DNA from: Solirubrobacteraceae bacterium
Lineage (GTDB): Bacteria > Actinomycetota > Thermoleophilia > Solirubrobacterales > Solirubrobacteraceae
DNA length: 64,000 nt
Assembly (NCBI GenBank): GCA_030447505.1
Contig: JAUJOT010000001.1
Span: 538,295-602,294 of the forward strand
Direction: 5' to 3'
The notes under the pieces were generated by a model. The model ran no database searches, was not told where the DNA came from, and worked only from the letters and a program-made list of their open reading frames with translations. Every line of letters begins with the position of its first letter. Position 1 is the first letter of the stretch. Position numbers and translations under genes: made by a program. Below are positions 54,169-64,000 of this stretch, in pieces.

Positions 54169-55020
54169 TCAAGCCGGCGACCAGAGCCCGTCGGCGCCGA
54201 GGTGGCGCTCGTTCGCGACGCGGCCGAGCTCCTCGCGGGCCTCCGCGTGATCGATGTCGCAGACGACGGCGACCTCGCGCGTGGCGAGCGGCTCGCCCGC
54301 CCATTCGAGCACCTCGAGCACCGAGCGCGGCGGGTCGCGCCGCTCGGAGCCGGGCACGAGGTTGGCGAGCACGACGTCGTAGGCAGCGAAGGGCTGAAAG
54401 CCCGGCACGGCGATCCGCACGCCGTCGCTGCGGCGCACGATCTCATAGGAGGGACACGTGTAGCGCCGTCCCCCCGACCAGTTGGCGAGCTTGTCGTCGA
54501 GCACCCGAGCGGCGGCGATCGGCTCGCGCGCGGCCGCTCGGTCCTCGTTCAGCGCGGCTTCGACGTCGTCGTCGGCCATCCACGCCTGCAGCTCGTCGGG
54601 ATCGAGCCCCGCGTCGCCGGCCGCGTCCTTCACGGTCACCGGCTCGTCGAGCGCCTGCCCGGCGAAGTGGCGCACGCGAAACGCCCGCAGCAGCGCGTCC
54701 TCGGCCTCGCGCGCATGCAGGCGCGCGGCGACGACGGCGCGGCAGGCCGGCGCCGTCGCCGCCATCCGCTCGCGCCGCGAGGTGTCGATCGGCATGCCGT
54801 GGTCGCGCGCGATCGCCGCGAGGCTCGTCGCCATCCTCGCGGGCGTGACGCCCTTGTCGAGGAACTCCTGCGGCTCGTCGGCGAGGACGACCATCCGGCG
54901 CGACCAGTCGAGCTTGTCGCCGTAGAGCCACTGCAGGCGGCGACGAAAGGGCTCCGCGGACCAGGCCCACGGGCAGCCGGGGTCGGTGAAGTCGGTGACG
55001 CAGACGTCGGGGGCGCTCAC
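54169..55020 (-). CDS. DsbA-family (FrnE-like) thioredoxin-fold protein
   Basis: 283 residues. The N-terminal strand CVTDFTDPGCPWAWSAEPFRR has the usual DsbA/FrnE motif position, but with CPWAW instead of CPWC, so only one Cys of the redox pair remains; the fold's cis-Pro loop is likely at YTCPSYEI. A large helical insert follows. It could be a GST-like or isomerase-type member rather than a disulfide oxidoreductase. No signal peptide, so cytosolic. GTG 55020 is the start. Confidence 0.78.
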   Translation of the reverse strand: MSAPDVCVTDFTDPGCPWAWSAEPFRRRLQWLYGDKLDWSRRMVVLADEPQEFLDKGVTPARMATSLAAIARDHGMPIDTSRRERMAATAPACRAVVAARLHAREAEDALLRAFRVRHFAGQALDEPVTVKDAAGDAGLDPDELQAWMADDDVEAALNEDRAAAREPIAAARVLDDKLANWSGGRRYTCPSYEIVRRSDGVRIAVPGFQPFAAYDVVLANLVPGSERRDPPRSVLEVLEWAGEPLATREVAVVCDIDHAEAREELGRVANERHLGADGLWSPA

Positions 55021-55077
55021 GCCCGCGCGCCGTTGCTCGTCGCGCCGTACGCGCAGCAGGCCATCGCTCGCAACGCG

Positions 55078-56733
<1,656 letters not shown>

Positions 56734-56740
56734 CCGCCCC

Positions 56741-56746
56741 AGGGTA
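56741..56746 (-). promoter_or_regulatory. -10 box of ettA (leaderless type)
   Basis: TACCCT on the reverse strand, 7 nt before ATG 56733. Confidence 0.45.
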
Positions 56747-56812
56747 GCCGGCCGCGGTCGGGCATCTGCTGCGATCGGTTTCGGACGCCGCGGCGGTCAG
56801 AGCCCGCGTGAC

Positions 56813-56818
56813 TAGCCT
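56813..56818 (+). promoter_or_regulatory. -10 box of the ABC exporter operon
   Basis: TAGCCT, 7 nt before ATG 56826. It argues for this ATG rather than the GTG at 56808. Confidence 0.45.
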
Positions 56819-56825
56819 TCCGCGG

Positions 56826-57722
56826 ATGCCCGCGCTCGCGATCTCGTTGCGAGGCGTCGTCAAGCGCTTCGGCGCGATCGTCGCCGTCGACGGCCTCGAC
56901 CTCGACGTGCCCGAGGGGACCTGCGTCGGCCTGCTCGGGCCCAACGGCGCGGGCAAGTCGACGACGATGAAGATGCTGACCGCGCAGGTCATCGCGGACT
57001 CCGGCGAGATCGAGGTGCTGGGCCGCAGGCTGCCCGGCGAGTCGAAGATCGCGCGCGCCGAGATGGGCGTCGTGCCGCAGCTCGACAACCTCGACACGTC
57101 GCTGTCCGTGGAGCAGAACCTGCGCGTCTTCACGCACCTCTACCGGATCGGCCGCGCCGAGCGCGCGGCGGCGATCGAGCGGGCGCTGCGGATCGCGAGG
57201 CTCAGCGACCGCCGGACGGCGAAGGTCGACGAGCTGTCGGGCGGGATGCGGCGGCGGCTGCTGATCGCCCGCGCGCTCGTGCACCGGCCGCGGCTGCTGC
57301 TGCTCGACGAGCCGACGGTCGGCCTGGACCCGCAGGTGCGCCAGGAGCTGTGGGCGCTGATCGACGCGCTGCGCAGCGAGGGGACGTCGATCCTGATGTC
57401 GACGCACTACATCGAGGAGGCCCAGCGGCTCGCCGACTCCGTGACGATCATGTCGGCCGGCGCGGCGGTCGCGACGGGGCCGCCGGCGCAGCTCGTCGTA
57501 GAGCGCGCCGGACGGGAGGTGGTCGAGGTGTACGGGCCGCCGGCGCGGCTCGTCGAGGTCGAGCAGGCGATGACGTGCGCGGGCGTACGCACGCGACGCA
57601 CCGGGACGAGCGTCGCGCTGATCGGCGTCGAGGGCCACGACGGCGACCTGCCCGACGGCGTGCGGCGCGCCGCCAACCTCGAGGACGTCTTCGTGCTGCT
57701 CACCGGCGAGGAGGTGCGCTGA
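56826..57722 (+). CDS. ABC exporter ATPase (DrrA/NodI-like)
   Basis: 298 residues from ATG 56826. Motifs: LLGPNGAGKSTTMKML, the Q-loop VVPQLDNLD, signature ELSGGMRRRLLIARAL, Walker [14 protein letters not shown] and STHYIEEAQRLAD. The C-terminal extension is that of NodI/DrrA-type exporters. It pairs with the ABC-2 permease gene whose coding overlaps the stop. Substrate unknown (polysaccharide, lipid or drug). Confidence 0.92.
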   Translation: MPALAISLRGVVKRFGAIVAVDGLDLDVPEGTCVGLLGPNGAGKSTTMKMLTAQVIADSGEIEVLGRRLPGESKIARAEMGVVPQLDNLDTSLSVEQNLRVFTHLYRIGRAERAAAIERALRIARLSDRRTAKVDELSGGMRRRLLIARALVHRPRLLLLDEPTVGLDPQVRQELWALIDALRSEGTSILMSTHYIEEAQRLADSVTIMSAGAAVATGPPAQLVVERAGREVVEVYGPPARLVEVEQAMTCAGVRTRRTGTSVALIGVEGHDGDLPDGVRRAANLEDVFVLLTGEEVR

Positions 57723-58507
57723 TCCGCCGCTCGAGCCGCGTCGGACGTCTCGACCGGCCCGCGATCGCCGGCGTGCTCGTCCGCGAGATCACGAACTTCA
57801 GCTCCTACTGGCGCTCGACGACGTTCTCCTCGACGGTCGAGCCGACGATCTACCTGCTCGCGTTCGGCTTCGGCTTCGGCGCGCTGGTCTCGCAGGTCGC
57901 GGGCTATGACTACGTGGACTTCGTCGGCACCGGCACGGTCGCGACGGCGGTGCTCTTCGCGTCGGTCTTCCCGTCGATGTTCGGGACGTTCGTCAAGTAC
58001 TCGTTCCAGCACACGTACGACGCGATCCTGGCTGCGCCGGTCGACACCGAGGAGATCGTCACCGGGGAGGCGCTGTGGATCTCGATCCGCGCCGGGACCT
58101 ACGGCTGCGTACCGCTGCTCGTCGCGATCTGCTTCGGGCTGGATCCGCGGATCGACATGCTGCTCGTGCCCGCGATCGCGTTCGTCAGCGGCTTCGGCTG
58201 GGCGGCGTTCGGGATCATGATCGCCGGCCTGCTGAAGTCGATCGACAACTTCAACTACGTCACGAGCACCGTCATCACGCCGACGTTCCTCACCGCCGGC
58301 ACGTTCTTTCCGCTCAGCGAGCTGCCCGAGTGGGCGCAGGTGCTGGGCAACTTCAACCCGCTGTACCACACCGTCGAGCTCGTGCGCCACGCGGCGTTCG
58401 GCTGGGAGCCGGCCGCCGATCTGCTGCACCTCGGCGCGCTCGTGCTGTTCGGGCTGGTGCTCTGGCGGCTGGCGATCCGCGCGCTGCAGCGCAAGCTCAT
58501 CACGTAG
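57719..58507 (+). CDS. ABC-2 type permease; start codon unusual or uncertain
   Basis: Coding continues upstream to CTG 57719 (IRRSSRVGRLDRPAIAGVLV), which overlaps the ATPase stop as CTGA where ATGA would be usual; the first canonical start is GTG 57773. Six hydrophobic segments follow (TIYLLAFGFGFGALV, VATAVLFASVFPSMFG, and others), with the DrrB/NodJ motifs NFNPLYHTVELVRHAAFG. It forms the membrane pore of the exporter with the adjacent ATPase. I give 262 residues from CTG, 244 from GTG. Confidence 0.85.
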   Translation: MIRRSSRVGRLDRPAIAGVLVREITNFSSYWRSTTFSSTVEPTIYLLAFGFGFGALVSQVAGYDYVDFVGTGTVATAVLFASVFPSMFGTFVKYSFQHTYDAILAAPVDTEEIVTGEALWISIRAGTYGCVPLLVAICFGLDPRIDMLLVPAIAFVSGFGWAAFGIMIAGLLKSIDNFNYVTSTVITPTFLTAGTFFPLSELPEWAQVLGNFNPLYHTVELVRHAAFGWEPAADLLHLGALVLFGLVLWRLAIRALQRKLIT

Positions 58508-58866
58508 CGGGTCGCCGGTGGCACCGGCGCCCGGGCGGGTCGATCTGTGCACGTGACACATGAACAACCCGACCAGCCAGCGGCTGGAAGCACGACGCCG
58601 ACCGGCCGGGTCGATCTGTTCACCTCACGGGACAACAACTCGACCCGACGGCGCCGCCGCCGCTTTCACGCGCCGTGGCGCCACGAAGTGGCGCGAGCCA
58701 ACAAGCGCGGCGCGGTTTTGACGCGCCGCGCGACGTCACGACGCGGCGAGTCGTAGCGAGCCGCCCCCACCGCCGTTTCCACACGTCGCCGGGGCCACGC
58801 AACGCCGACTCGGACAGCGCGCGCCGCGCACGCCACCACCCCCACCGGCGCTAGTCTCGACGGTTC
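58508..58866. other. Intergenic region with a repeated 22-mer
   Basis: No gene is supported in these 359 bp. The 22-mer CGGGTCGATCTGTGCACGTG.. (58536-58557) recurs with three differences at 58607-58628. Further short GCC/GGC inverted repeats are present. TAGTCT at 58853-58858 precedes the next ATG by 8 nt and could be its -10 box. The duplicated motif could be a regulator site. Confidence 0.4.
58513..58527 (+). terminator. Possible terminator after the ABC operon
   Basis: GCCGG-TGGCA-CCGGC stem-loop just after the permease stop at 58507. No T-tract. Confidence 0.4.
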
Positions 58867-60117
58867 ATGCCGGCCGTCCTCGACATCGAGCAGTCGCTGC
58901 TTCTCCTCGAGCTCCAGCCGCCGTTCGACAAGCGCGACGTGCAGCTGGCGCGGCGCCGGCAGGCGAAGGTCTGGCACCCCGACATCGCGCCGCCGGGCAA
59001 GCAGTTCGAGCACGAGCGCCACCTCAAGGCGATCAACGAGGCGGCCGACCAGCTCGAGCGGCTCGCGGAGGGCTCGCGCGGCGGGAAGGTGTCGCGCAAC
59101 GCGGTGAAGGTGAGCGCGGCCGCGGCGCGCACCGCGCGCGCCGAGGAGGGCCGGCGCAACTACGAGGCCCAGCAACGCGAGCGCGCCCATGCCGAGGACC
59201 GCGCGGCAAACGACCCCTTCGCCGCACAGGTTCCCGACCACTCCGTCGTGCACCGCTACGCGCGCTGCGTCGCCTATCCCGAATGGGGCGTCGGCAGCGT
59301 GACCGGCATCTACTTCACGGGCAGCGGCGACGACATCCAGCAATGGGCGCGCGTGCGCTTCCAGGTCGGCGTGCGAACCGTGCCCGCGGGCACGCTGCAG
59401 TTCGTCGACTTCTCCAAGCCCGATGCGGGCGCCGACCGCGTCGAGCGCTTCATGACGGCGGCCCAGCACGCGACGCTCGAGGGCGACCACGCGCTGGCGG
59501 CGCAGCGGCTCATCTACGCGCGCGACGCCGAGCCGGACAACGTCACCGTGCTGCGGCTGCTGACGCTCGCGTTCTGGCAGGCGGGCAACCTCAACGCCGC
59601 CGGGCGGTCGGTGCGCGACTGGGCACGCGCCGAGGGCGACCGCCCCGCGCCGCACCGCTTCGCGGCGCGCATCTACGAGGACATGGGCGCGATCGACCTC
59701 GCCGCCGACGCCGCGCAGCGGGCGGTCGACCGCGGCAACGACGACGCCGACGCGTGGGAGCGGCTCGGGCGCCTGCGCCTGCGCCTGATGGATCGCGAGG
59801 CGGCGATCTTCGCGCTCGAGCGCGCGCGCTCGCTCGTGCCGTCGGTCGAAGGGCTGCTCGACCTCGCGCTCGCCTACCACCTCGCCGGCGACCTCGGCGC
59901 GGAGCTGACCGCCTGCGAGCAGGCGACGCTGCTGGACGACGAGAGCGCCGCCGCCTGGGCGCGCTATGCGCACGCGCTCGCGCGCACCGATCGCGTCAGC
60001 GACGCGATCGAGGCCTGCGACCTCGCGCTGCGGATCGCCGAGAACGACGAGGTCACCGAGCTGCTGGCCCGGCTGCGCGACGAGCTGCCGCGCGTGCTGC
60101 CCGCGGCCTCGGCCTAG
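58867..60117 (+). CDS. J-domain protein with TPR repeats
   Basis: 416 residues. An N-terminal J-like domain of about 55 residues has a HPD motif (KVWHPDIAPP) and the preceding helix DKRDVQLARRRQ, followed by a charged linker, a KOW/SH3-like part (CVAYPEWGVGSVTGIYF) and TPR units (AAQRLIYARDAEPDNVTVLR, AADAAQRAVDRGNDDADAWE, LAYHLAGDLGAELTACEQAT). It may recruit DnaK to specific clients. The ATG at 58867 follows TAGTCT by 8 nt. Confidence 0.82.
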   Translation: MPAVLDIEQSLLLLELQPPFDKRDVQLARRRQAKVWHPDIAPPGKQFEHERHLKAINEAADQLERLAEGSRGGKVSRNAVKVSAAAARTARAEEGRRNYEAQQRERAHAEDRAANDPFAAQVPDHSVVHRYARCVAYPEWGVGSVTGIYFTGSGDDIQQWARVRFQVGVRTVPAGTLQFVDFSKPDAGADRVERFMTAAQHATLEGDHALAAQRLIYARDAEPDNVTVLRLLTLAFWQAGNLNAAGRSVRDWARAEGDRPAPHRFAARIYEDMGAIDLAADAAQRAVDRGNDDADAWERLGRLRLRLMDREAAIFALERARSLVPSVEGLLDLALAYHLAGDLGAELTACEQATLLDDESAAAWARYAHALARTDRVSDAIEACDLALRIAENDEVTELLARLRDELPRVLPAASA

Positions 60118-60120
60118 GCC

Positions 60121-60318
60121 TCAGGCTTGGACGAACGCCTCGCGCGCGGCCATCCGGTGCTGCTCGCGCAGGCCTTCGAGCTGGCGCTCGGCCTTGGCCT
60201 GCAGGCCCGCGATCTCCTCTTCGTCGAGCCGCTCGTCGAGGGCCGCGATCTGCGCCAGCGCGTCCCACAGGCCGAGCTTGCCCGCCACCCCCGAGCCCAG
60301 GCCCTCGAGCTCGAGCAC
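60121..60318 (-). CDS. Small helical protein; true start probably upstream
   Basis: From GTG 60318 the product has 65 residues (LELEGLGSGVAGKLGLWDAL, LDERLDEEEIAGLQAKAERQ). Codon use in the same frame remains coding-like upstream (GKPTLKTAGAKIAERVSRLK) to about 60420, but no ATG, GTG or TTG occurs there. A GTC or ATT codon would be at the expected place. A short frameshift is the other option. Function unknown; members of this kind recur in actinobacteria. Confidence 0.55.
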   Translation of the reverse strand: MLELEGLGSGVAGKLGLWDALAQIAALDERLDEEEIAGLQAKAERQLEGLREQHRMAAREAFVQA

Positions 60319-60529
60319 GCGGCTCAGCGGCGAGTAGGACGTGAGCTCGTCGTTGGGCTTGAGGCGGCTGACCCTCTCGGCGATCTTCGCGCCCGCGGTC
60401 TTGAGCGTCGGCTTGCCGACAGGTCTCGAGGTAATCGCTCGCGCCGGAGGTCGTCGTCCCGGTGGCTACCGATGGCGCCTGCGCTGCGCCACCGCGATCG
60501 GTCCGCCGCCGCCGGTACGGTCGCGAACG

Positions 60530-61216
60530 ATGCGTCTGATCGTCGCCCGCTGCGAGGTTCGCTACAGCGGCCGCCTGAACGCCGTCCTGCCCGCGGCGCT
60601 GCGGCTGCTCATGATCAAGGCCGACGGCTCCTTCATGGTCCATGCCGACAGCGGCGGCTACAAGCCGAGCAACTGGATGACGGCGCCGACGGTGATCGAG
60701 GAGGAGCCCGAGCGGATCGTCGTGCGCAAGCGCGCGGGCGCGAGCGAGGATCGCCTCGAGATCGACATCGCCGAGGTCGTCTCCGACGTGGTTCACGACA
60801 TGGGCCCGCCCGCCGAGGCGGCGGCGCTCGAGAAGGACGGCGTCGAGCGCGACCTGCAGGAGGCGCTGGCGGCGGCGCCACAGTTCTGCGGCGAGGGCTT
60901 CCGCCTCGTGCGCCGCGAGTGGCCGACCGACATCGGCCCGGTCGACCTGATGTGCCGCGACGTCGCGGACGCCTGGATCGCCGTCGAGATCAAGCGCGTC
61001 GCGACGATCGACGCCGTCGAGCAGCTCACGCGCTACCTCGAGCGCATCCGCCTGGACCCGGCGATGACGTCGTGTCGCGGCATCCTCGCGGCGCAGTCGA
61101 TCAAGCCCCAGGCGCGGGTCCTCGCCGAGGCGCGCGGGCTGGCCTGCGTCGAGGTCGACCTGACCGTGCTGCGCGGCGAGCGCGAGCCCGATCTGACGCT
61201 GTTTTCCGCGTACTAG
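60530..61216 (+). CDS. nucS: Endonuclease NucS
   Basis: 228 residues from ATG 60530. NucS motifs: MRLIVARCEVRYSGRLNAVL at the N-terminus, SDVVHDMG linker, then the RecB-like nuclease core VDLMCRD and AVEIKRVATIDAVEQLTRY, and C-terminal QSIKPQARVLAEARGLACVE. NucS performs mismatch-directed double-strand cleavage in actinobacteria that lack MutS/MutL. TACGGT lies 8 nt before the ATG. Confidence 0.93.
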   Translation: MRLIVARCEVRYSGRLNAVLPAALRLLMIKADGSFMVHADSGGYKPSNWMTAPTVIEEEPERIVVRKRAGASEDRLEIDIAEVVSDVVHDMGPPAEAAALEKDGVERDLQEALAAAPQFCGEGFRLVRREWPTDIGPVDLMCRDVADAWIAVEIKRVATIDAVEQLTRYLERIRLDPAMTSCRGILAAQSIKPQARVLAEARGLACVEVDLTVLRGEREPDLTLFSAY

Positions 61217-61271
61217 CCGCCAGGCACGGGTCGGGCGCCGGGAAACCCGCAGAACTTGCGGACGCGCGTAC

Positions 61272-61697
61272 TCACCGCGGCTCGCCGGAGAGGGTCGCCA
61301 GCAGCGAGCGCGCGCCGCCGCGGTCGCGGTGCTCGCAGAGGTAGATCCCCTGCCATGTGCCGAGTGCCAGCCGCCCGCCGCTGATCGGCAGGCTCAGCGA
61401 CGAGCCCATCAACGAGGCCTTGATGTGCGCCGGCATGTCGTCGCGACCCTCGAGCGTGTGCGTCCACGCGAAGTCCTCGCCGACAGCGGCGTTGAACCAC
61501 GACTCGAAGTCGCGCCGCACGTCGGGGGACGCGTTCTCGTTGAGCGTCAGCGACGCCGACGTGTGGCGGATGAACAGCTGCGCGAGGCCGATCTCGAGCT
61601 CACGCAGTTCGGGCAGCGCGCCGACGATCTCCGACGTCACGAGGTGCACGCCGCGCGGGCGCGGCTCGAGCGTGATCTCGCGCTGGTACCAGGGCAT
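61272..61697 (-). CDS. yjbQ: YjbQ-family protein (secondary thiamine-phosphate synthase-like)
   Basis: 141 residues of the UPF0047/YjbQ family: RGVHLVTSEIVGALPELREL, FIRHTSASLTLNENASPDVR, HTLEGRDDMPAHIKASLMGS and GTWQGIYLCEHRDRGG. Metal-binding His residues of the family are present (IRHTSA, PAHIKA, CEHRD). Its exact role is unsettled, with weak thiamine phosphate synthase activity reported for the E. coli member. Start ATG 61697. Confidence 0.9.
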   Translation of the reverse strand: MPWYQREITLEPRPRGVHLVTSEIVGALPELRELEIGLAQLFIRHTSASLTLNENASPDVRRDFESWFNAAVGEDFAWTHTLEGRDDMPAHIKASLMGSSLSLPISGGRLALGTWQGIYLCEHRDRGGARSLLATLSGEPR

Positions 61698-61752
61698 CGC
61701 CGGCAGGCTACGCGGGACGCGTGCCCGGCGCGCTCGCGGGTAGGGTCAGGGC

Positions 61753-62261
61753 ATGTCAATTCCGGAAGGTACGCACAACATCGGGCCCAGCAACGGATCG
61801 CTGAGGGTCAAGACGGGCAGGGAGGGAGCCGCAGCCAAGGCCGGACACGACCTCGTCCTCGGCGTCAACAGCTGGGACGCGACGATCGAGGGCGGCGACA
61901 GCCCCTCGATCCAGCTCACCGCGGATCCCGCTTCGATGGAGGTCATCGAGGGCACGGGCGGCGCCAAGGCGCTGACCGACAAGGACAAGCCGACATCAAG
62001 AAGAGCATCACCGGCAAGGTGCTGGGCTCGTCGCAGATCTCCTTCAAGTCCAGCGAGGTGACCGACAGCGCCGCCAAGGGCGACCTCTCGATCGCCGGCT
62101 CGAGCTCGTCGGTCAACGTCCCGCTGAACGTCAGCGCCGACAAGATCAGCGGCAGCATCACGCTCAGCCAGAGCGAGTTCGGCATCAAGCAGTTCAAGGC
62201 CCTGATGGGCGCGCTGAAGGTCTCCGACGAGGTCACCGTCGAGTTCGAGGGCAAGCTGTAG
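61753..62261 (+). pseudogene. YceI-family protein with a one-base frameshift
   Basis: The first frame gives MSIPEGTHNIGPSNGSLRVK, AGHDLVLGVNSWDATIE and PASMEVIEGTGGAKALTDKD, then turns to nonsense after GACAAGCCGACATC. In the next frame the YceI body continues (ADIKKSITGKVLGSSQISFK, SADKISGSITLSQSEFGIKQ, FKALMGALKVSDEVTVEFEG) to the stop 62261. One missing G at about 61990 explains it. YceI proteins have a lipocalin-like barrel. It lacks a signal peptide, as cytosolic members do. ATG 61753 follows TAGGGT by 6 nt. Confidence 0.8.
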
Positions 62262-62281
62262 CCACGGCGTAGGCTTGCGGC

Positions 62282-64000
62282 GTGGACCGCCGCAAGCCGC
62301 AGGTGCTGTGGGAGCCCGGCGAGGCGCTCGCGCAGCGCACGCGCCTGCGCGCGTACTGCGACTGGCTGTCGGCCCAGCACGGGGTCGCCGCCGCGTCGTA
62401 CCACGAGCTGTGGGAGTGGTCGGTCGGCGACCTCGAGGGCTTCTGGTCGTCGATCGCCGAGCACTTCGACGTGCGCTTGCACGACGCGCCGCAGGCGGTG
62501 CTCGCGCGGCGCCAGATGCCCGGCGCGCGCTGGTTCGACGGCGCGACGCTGTCCTACCCCGAGCACATCTTCCGCGGTCGCGATCACGACGCGGTGGCGA
62601 TCCGCCACGCGTCGGAGCTGCGCCCGCTCGAGTCGATGACGTGGGGCGATCTGCGCCTGCTGACGGCGCGCATCCAGTCCGGGCTGCGGGCCGCGGGCGT
62701 GACGCGCGGCGACCGCGTCGCTGCGTACATGCCGAACATCCCCGAGACGGTCGCGGCGTTCCTGGCGACCGCCGGCCTGGGCGCGATCTGGTCGAGCTGC
62801 TCGCCGGACTTCGGTGCGCGCTCGGTGATCGACCGCTTCGCGCAGATCGAGCCGAAGGTGCTGCTGGCGGTCGACGGCTACCGCTACGGCGGGCGCGACT
62901 TCGACCGCGCCGCCGTCGTCGAGCAGATCCACGCCGCCGTCGGCGGGACGCTCGTGCGGCTCGGCCACCTGGACGCGGGCGGCTGGCAGGACGGGTTCCT
63001 CGGCGACGACGACGCCGAGCTCTCGCTCGAGCCCGTGCCCTTCGAGCACCCGCTCTGGGTCCTCTATTCCAGCGGCACGACCGGCCTGCCCAAGGCGATC
63101 GTCCACGGCCACGGCGGGATCCTGCTCGAGCAGCTCAAGCACCAGAACCTGCACCTCGACATGCACCCGGACGACCGCGCGTTCTGGTTCACGACGACCG
63201 GCTGGATGATGTGGAACTTCCTCGTCGGCGTGCTGCTGACGCCGGCCTCGATCGTGCTCTACGACGGCAGCCCCGCCGCACCGTCGCTCGGTCGGCTGTG
63301 GGACCTCGCCGCAGAGGCGGGCATCACGTGCTTCGGCACGAGCGCCGCGTTCATCGCGAGCTGCATGAAGGCGGGCGTGAGGCCCGGCAGCGGACGCGAT
63401 CTGCGGGCGCTGCGCAGCGTCGGCTCGACCGGCTCGCCGCTGTCACCGGAGGGCTTTCGGTGGATCTACGACGAGCTGGGCGCCGACACGTGGCTGTTCT
63501 CGACGAGCGGCGGAACGGATGTCTGCACCGCGTTCGTCGGCGGCGTCGCGCTGCTGCCGGTCTACGAGGGCGAGCTGCAGGCGCGCTCGCTGGGCTGCGA
63601 CGTGCGGTCCTACGACGAGCACGGACGGTCGCTGATCGGCGAGGTCGGCGAGCTCGTCATCGCGCAGCCGATGCCGTCGATGCCGCTGTACTTCTGGAAC
63701 GACCCAGACGGCGCGCGACTGCGCGAGGCGTACTTCGAGCTGTACCCGGGGGTCTGGCGCCACGGCGACTGGATCGAGATCACGCCGCGCGGCAGCGCGA
63801 TCATCTACGGCCGCAGTGACGCGACGATCAACCGCGGCGGCGTGCGGATCGGCACGAGCGAGATCTATCGCGCGGTGTTGGCGCTCGACGAGATCGTCGA
63901 CGCGCTCGTGGTCGACGTCGACGGCTGGATCGGGCTCTTCGTCGTGGTCCGCGACGAGACGGCGCTGGACGATGACCTGCGCGCGCGGATCGCGCGGCGC
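62282..64000 (+). CDS. Acetoacetyl-CoA synthetase (partial)
   Basis: 573 codons from GTG 62282 to the window end; the C-terminal domain continues outside. It is an ANL-family acyl-CoA synthetase of the acetoacetate-CoA ligase type: N-terminal YHELWEWSVGDLEGFWSSIA, the P-loop LYSSGTTGLPKAIVHGHGGI, FTTTGWMMWNF, STSGGTDVCTAFVGG and GDWIEITPRGSAIIYGRSDA, with the hinge NRGGVRIGTSEIYR. It activates acetoacetate with ATP and CoA. GTG follows TAGGCT by 6 nt. Confidence 0.92.
   Translation, partial: MDRRKPQVLWEPGEALAQRTRLRAYCDWLSAQHGVAAASYHELWEWSVGDLEGFWSSIAEHFDVRLHDAPQAVLARRQMPGARWFDGATLSYPEHIFRGRDHDAVAIRHASELRPLESMTWGDLRLLTARIQSGLRAAGVTRGDRVAAYMPNIPETVAAFLATAGLGAIWSSCSPDFGARSVIDRFAQIEPKVLLAVDGYRYGGRDFDRAAVVEQIHAAVGGTLVRLGHLDAGGWQDGFLGDDDAELSLEPVPFEHPLWVLYSSGTTGLPKAIVHGHGGILLEQLKHQNLHLDMHPDDRAFWFTTTGWMMWNFLVGVLLTPASIVLYDGSPAAPSLGRLWDLAAEAGITCFGTSAAFIASCMKAGVRPGSGRDLRALRSVGSTGSPLSPEGFRWIYDELGADTWLFSTSGGTDVCTAFVGGVALLPVYEGELQARSLGCDVRSYDEHGRSLIGEVGELVIAQPMPSMPLYFWNDPDGARLREAYFELYPGVWRHGDWIEITPRGSAIIYGRSDATINRGGVRIGTSEIYRAVLALDEIVDALVVDVDGWIGLFVVVRDETALDDDLRARIARR

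Overview
This is a high-GC actinobacterial chromosome segment. A cut-off polysaccharide co-polymerase lies at the left edge and an acetoacetyl-CoA synthetase cut off at the right edge. The gene set suggests the Thermoleophilia (Solirubrobacterales, near Conexibacter, Solirubrobacter or Patulibacter): split PurS/PurQ/PurL synthase, NucS, EttA, an M42 peptidase, several secreted glycine-aspartate (RTX-type) repeat proteins, and AAA-TPR giants beside a class III cyclase. The placement is inferred from gene content and codon use; I ran no search.

Layout. 1-3764: surface and secreted proteins. 3791-16059: a purine synthesis region (purC-purS-purQ-purL, purF, purN, purH) interrupted by two tandem zinc-motif paralogues, recQ and an RTX-repeat protein. 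16069-19124: RidA, an SF2 helicase, tRNA-Glu, a tRNA-Lys split by a 236-nt group I intron, a DUF2294-like gene and tRNA-Val. 19143-21083: small genes, a family 2 glycosyltransferase and tRNA-Asp. 21084-27900: an accessory stretch of small secreted or lipoproteins with decayed gene pieces. 27917-31256: a frameshifted membrane protein, a truncated ECF sigma factor, a frameshifted Ser/Thr kinase and a PASTA lipoprotein. 31362-34915: a two-component system next to two divergent RTX-repeat genes, with a large palindromic operator candidate between them. 35151-42576: a cyclase and two tandem AAA-TPR regulators. 42643-46627: DUF427 protein, aconitase, DUF4333 lipoprotein. 46756-51856: ion transport (CPA2 antiporter behind a compact structured leader, K+ channel, CBS protein, SLC13/ArsB-type permease) with an IS481-type element inserted at the channel's stop codon. 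51916-64000: M42 peptidase, HAD phosphatase, cupredoxin-like protein, DsbA-family protein, EttA, ABC exporter, J-domain/TPR protein, NucS, YjbQ, YceI (frameshifted), acetoacetyl-CoA synthetase.

Two patterns run through the window. First, many genes have a TANNNT -10 box only 6 to 9 nt before the start codon, which suggests leaderless transcripts; this helps choose starts. Second, several reading frames are broken by one short indel (20050-20100, about 28190, about 29745, about 48112, about 61990) and at least two genes (purH and the gene ending at 60121) lack a canonical start where one is expected. Real decay, programmed events and sequence error cannot be told apart from the sequence alone.

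The most unusual items are the intron-split tRNA-Lys, the RTX/two-component locus with its four-box operator, the structured antiporter leader, and the pseudokinase-like polysaccharide co-polymerase.
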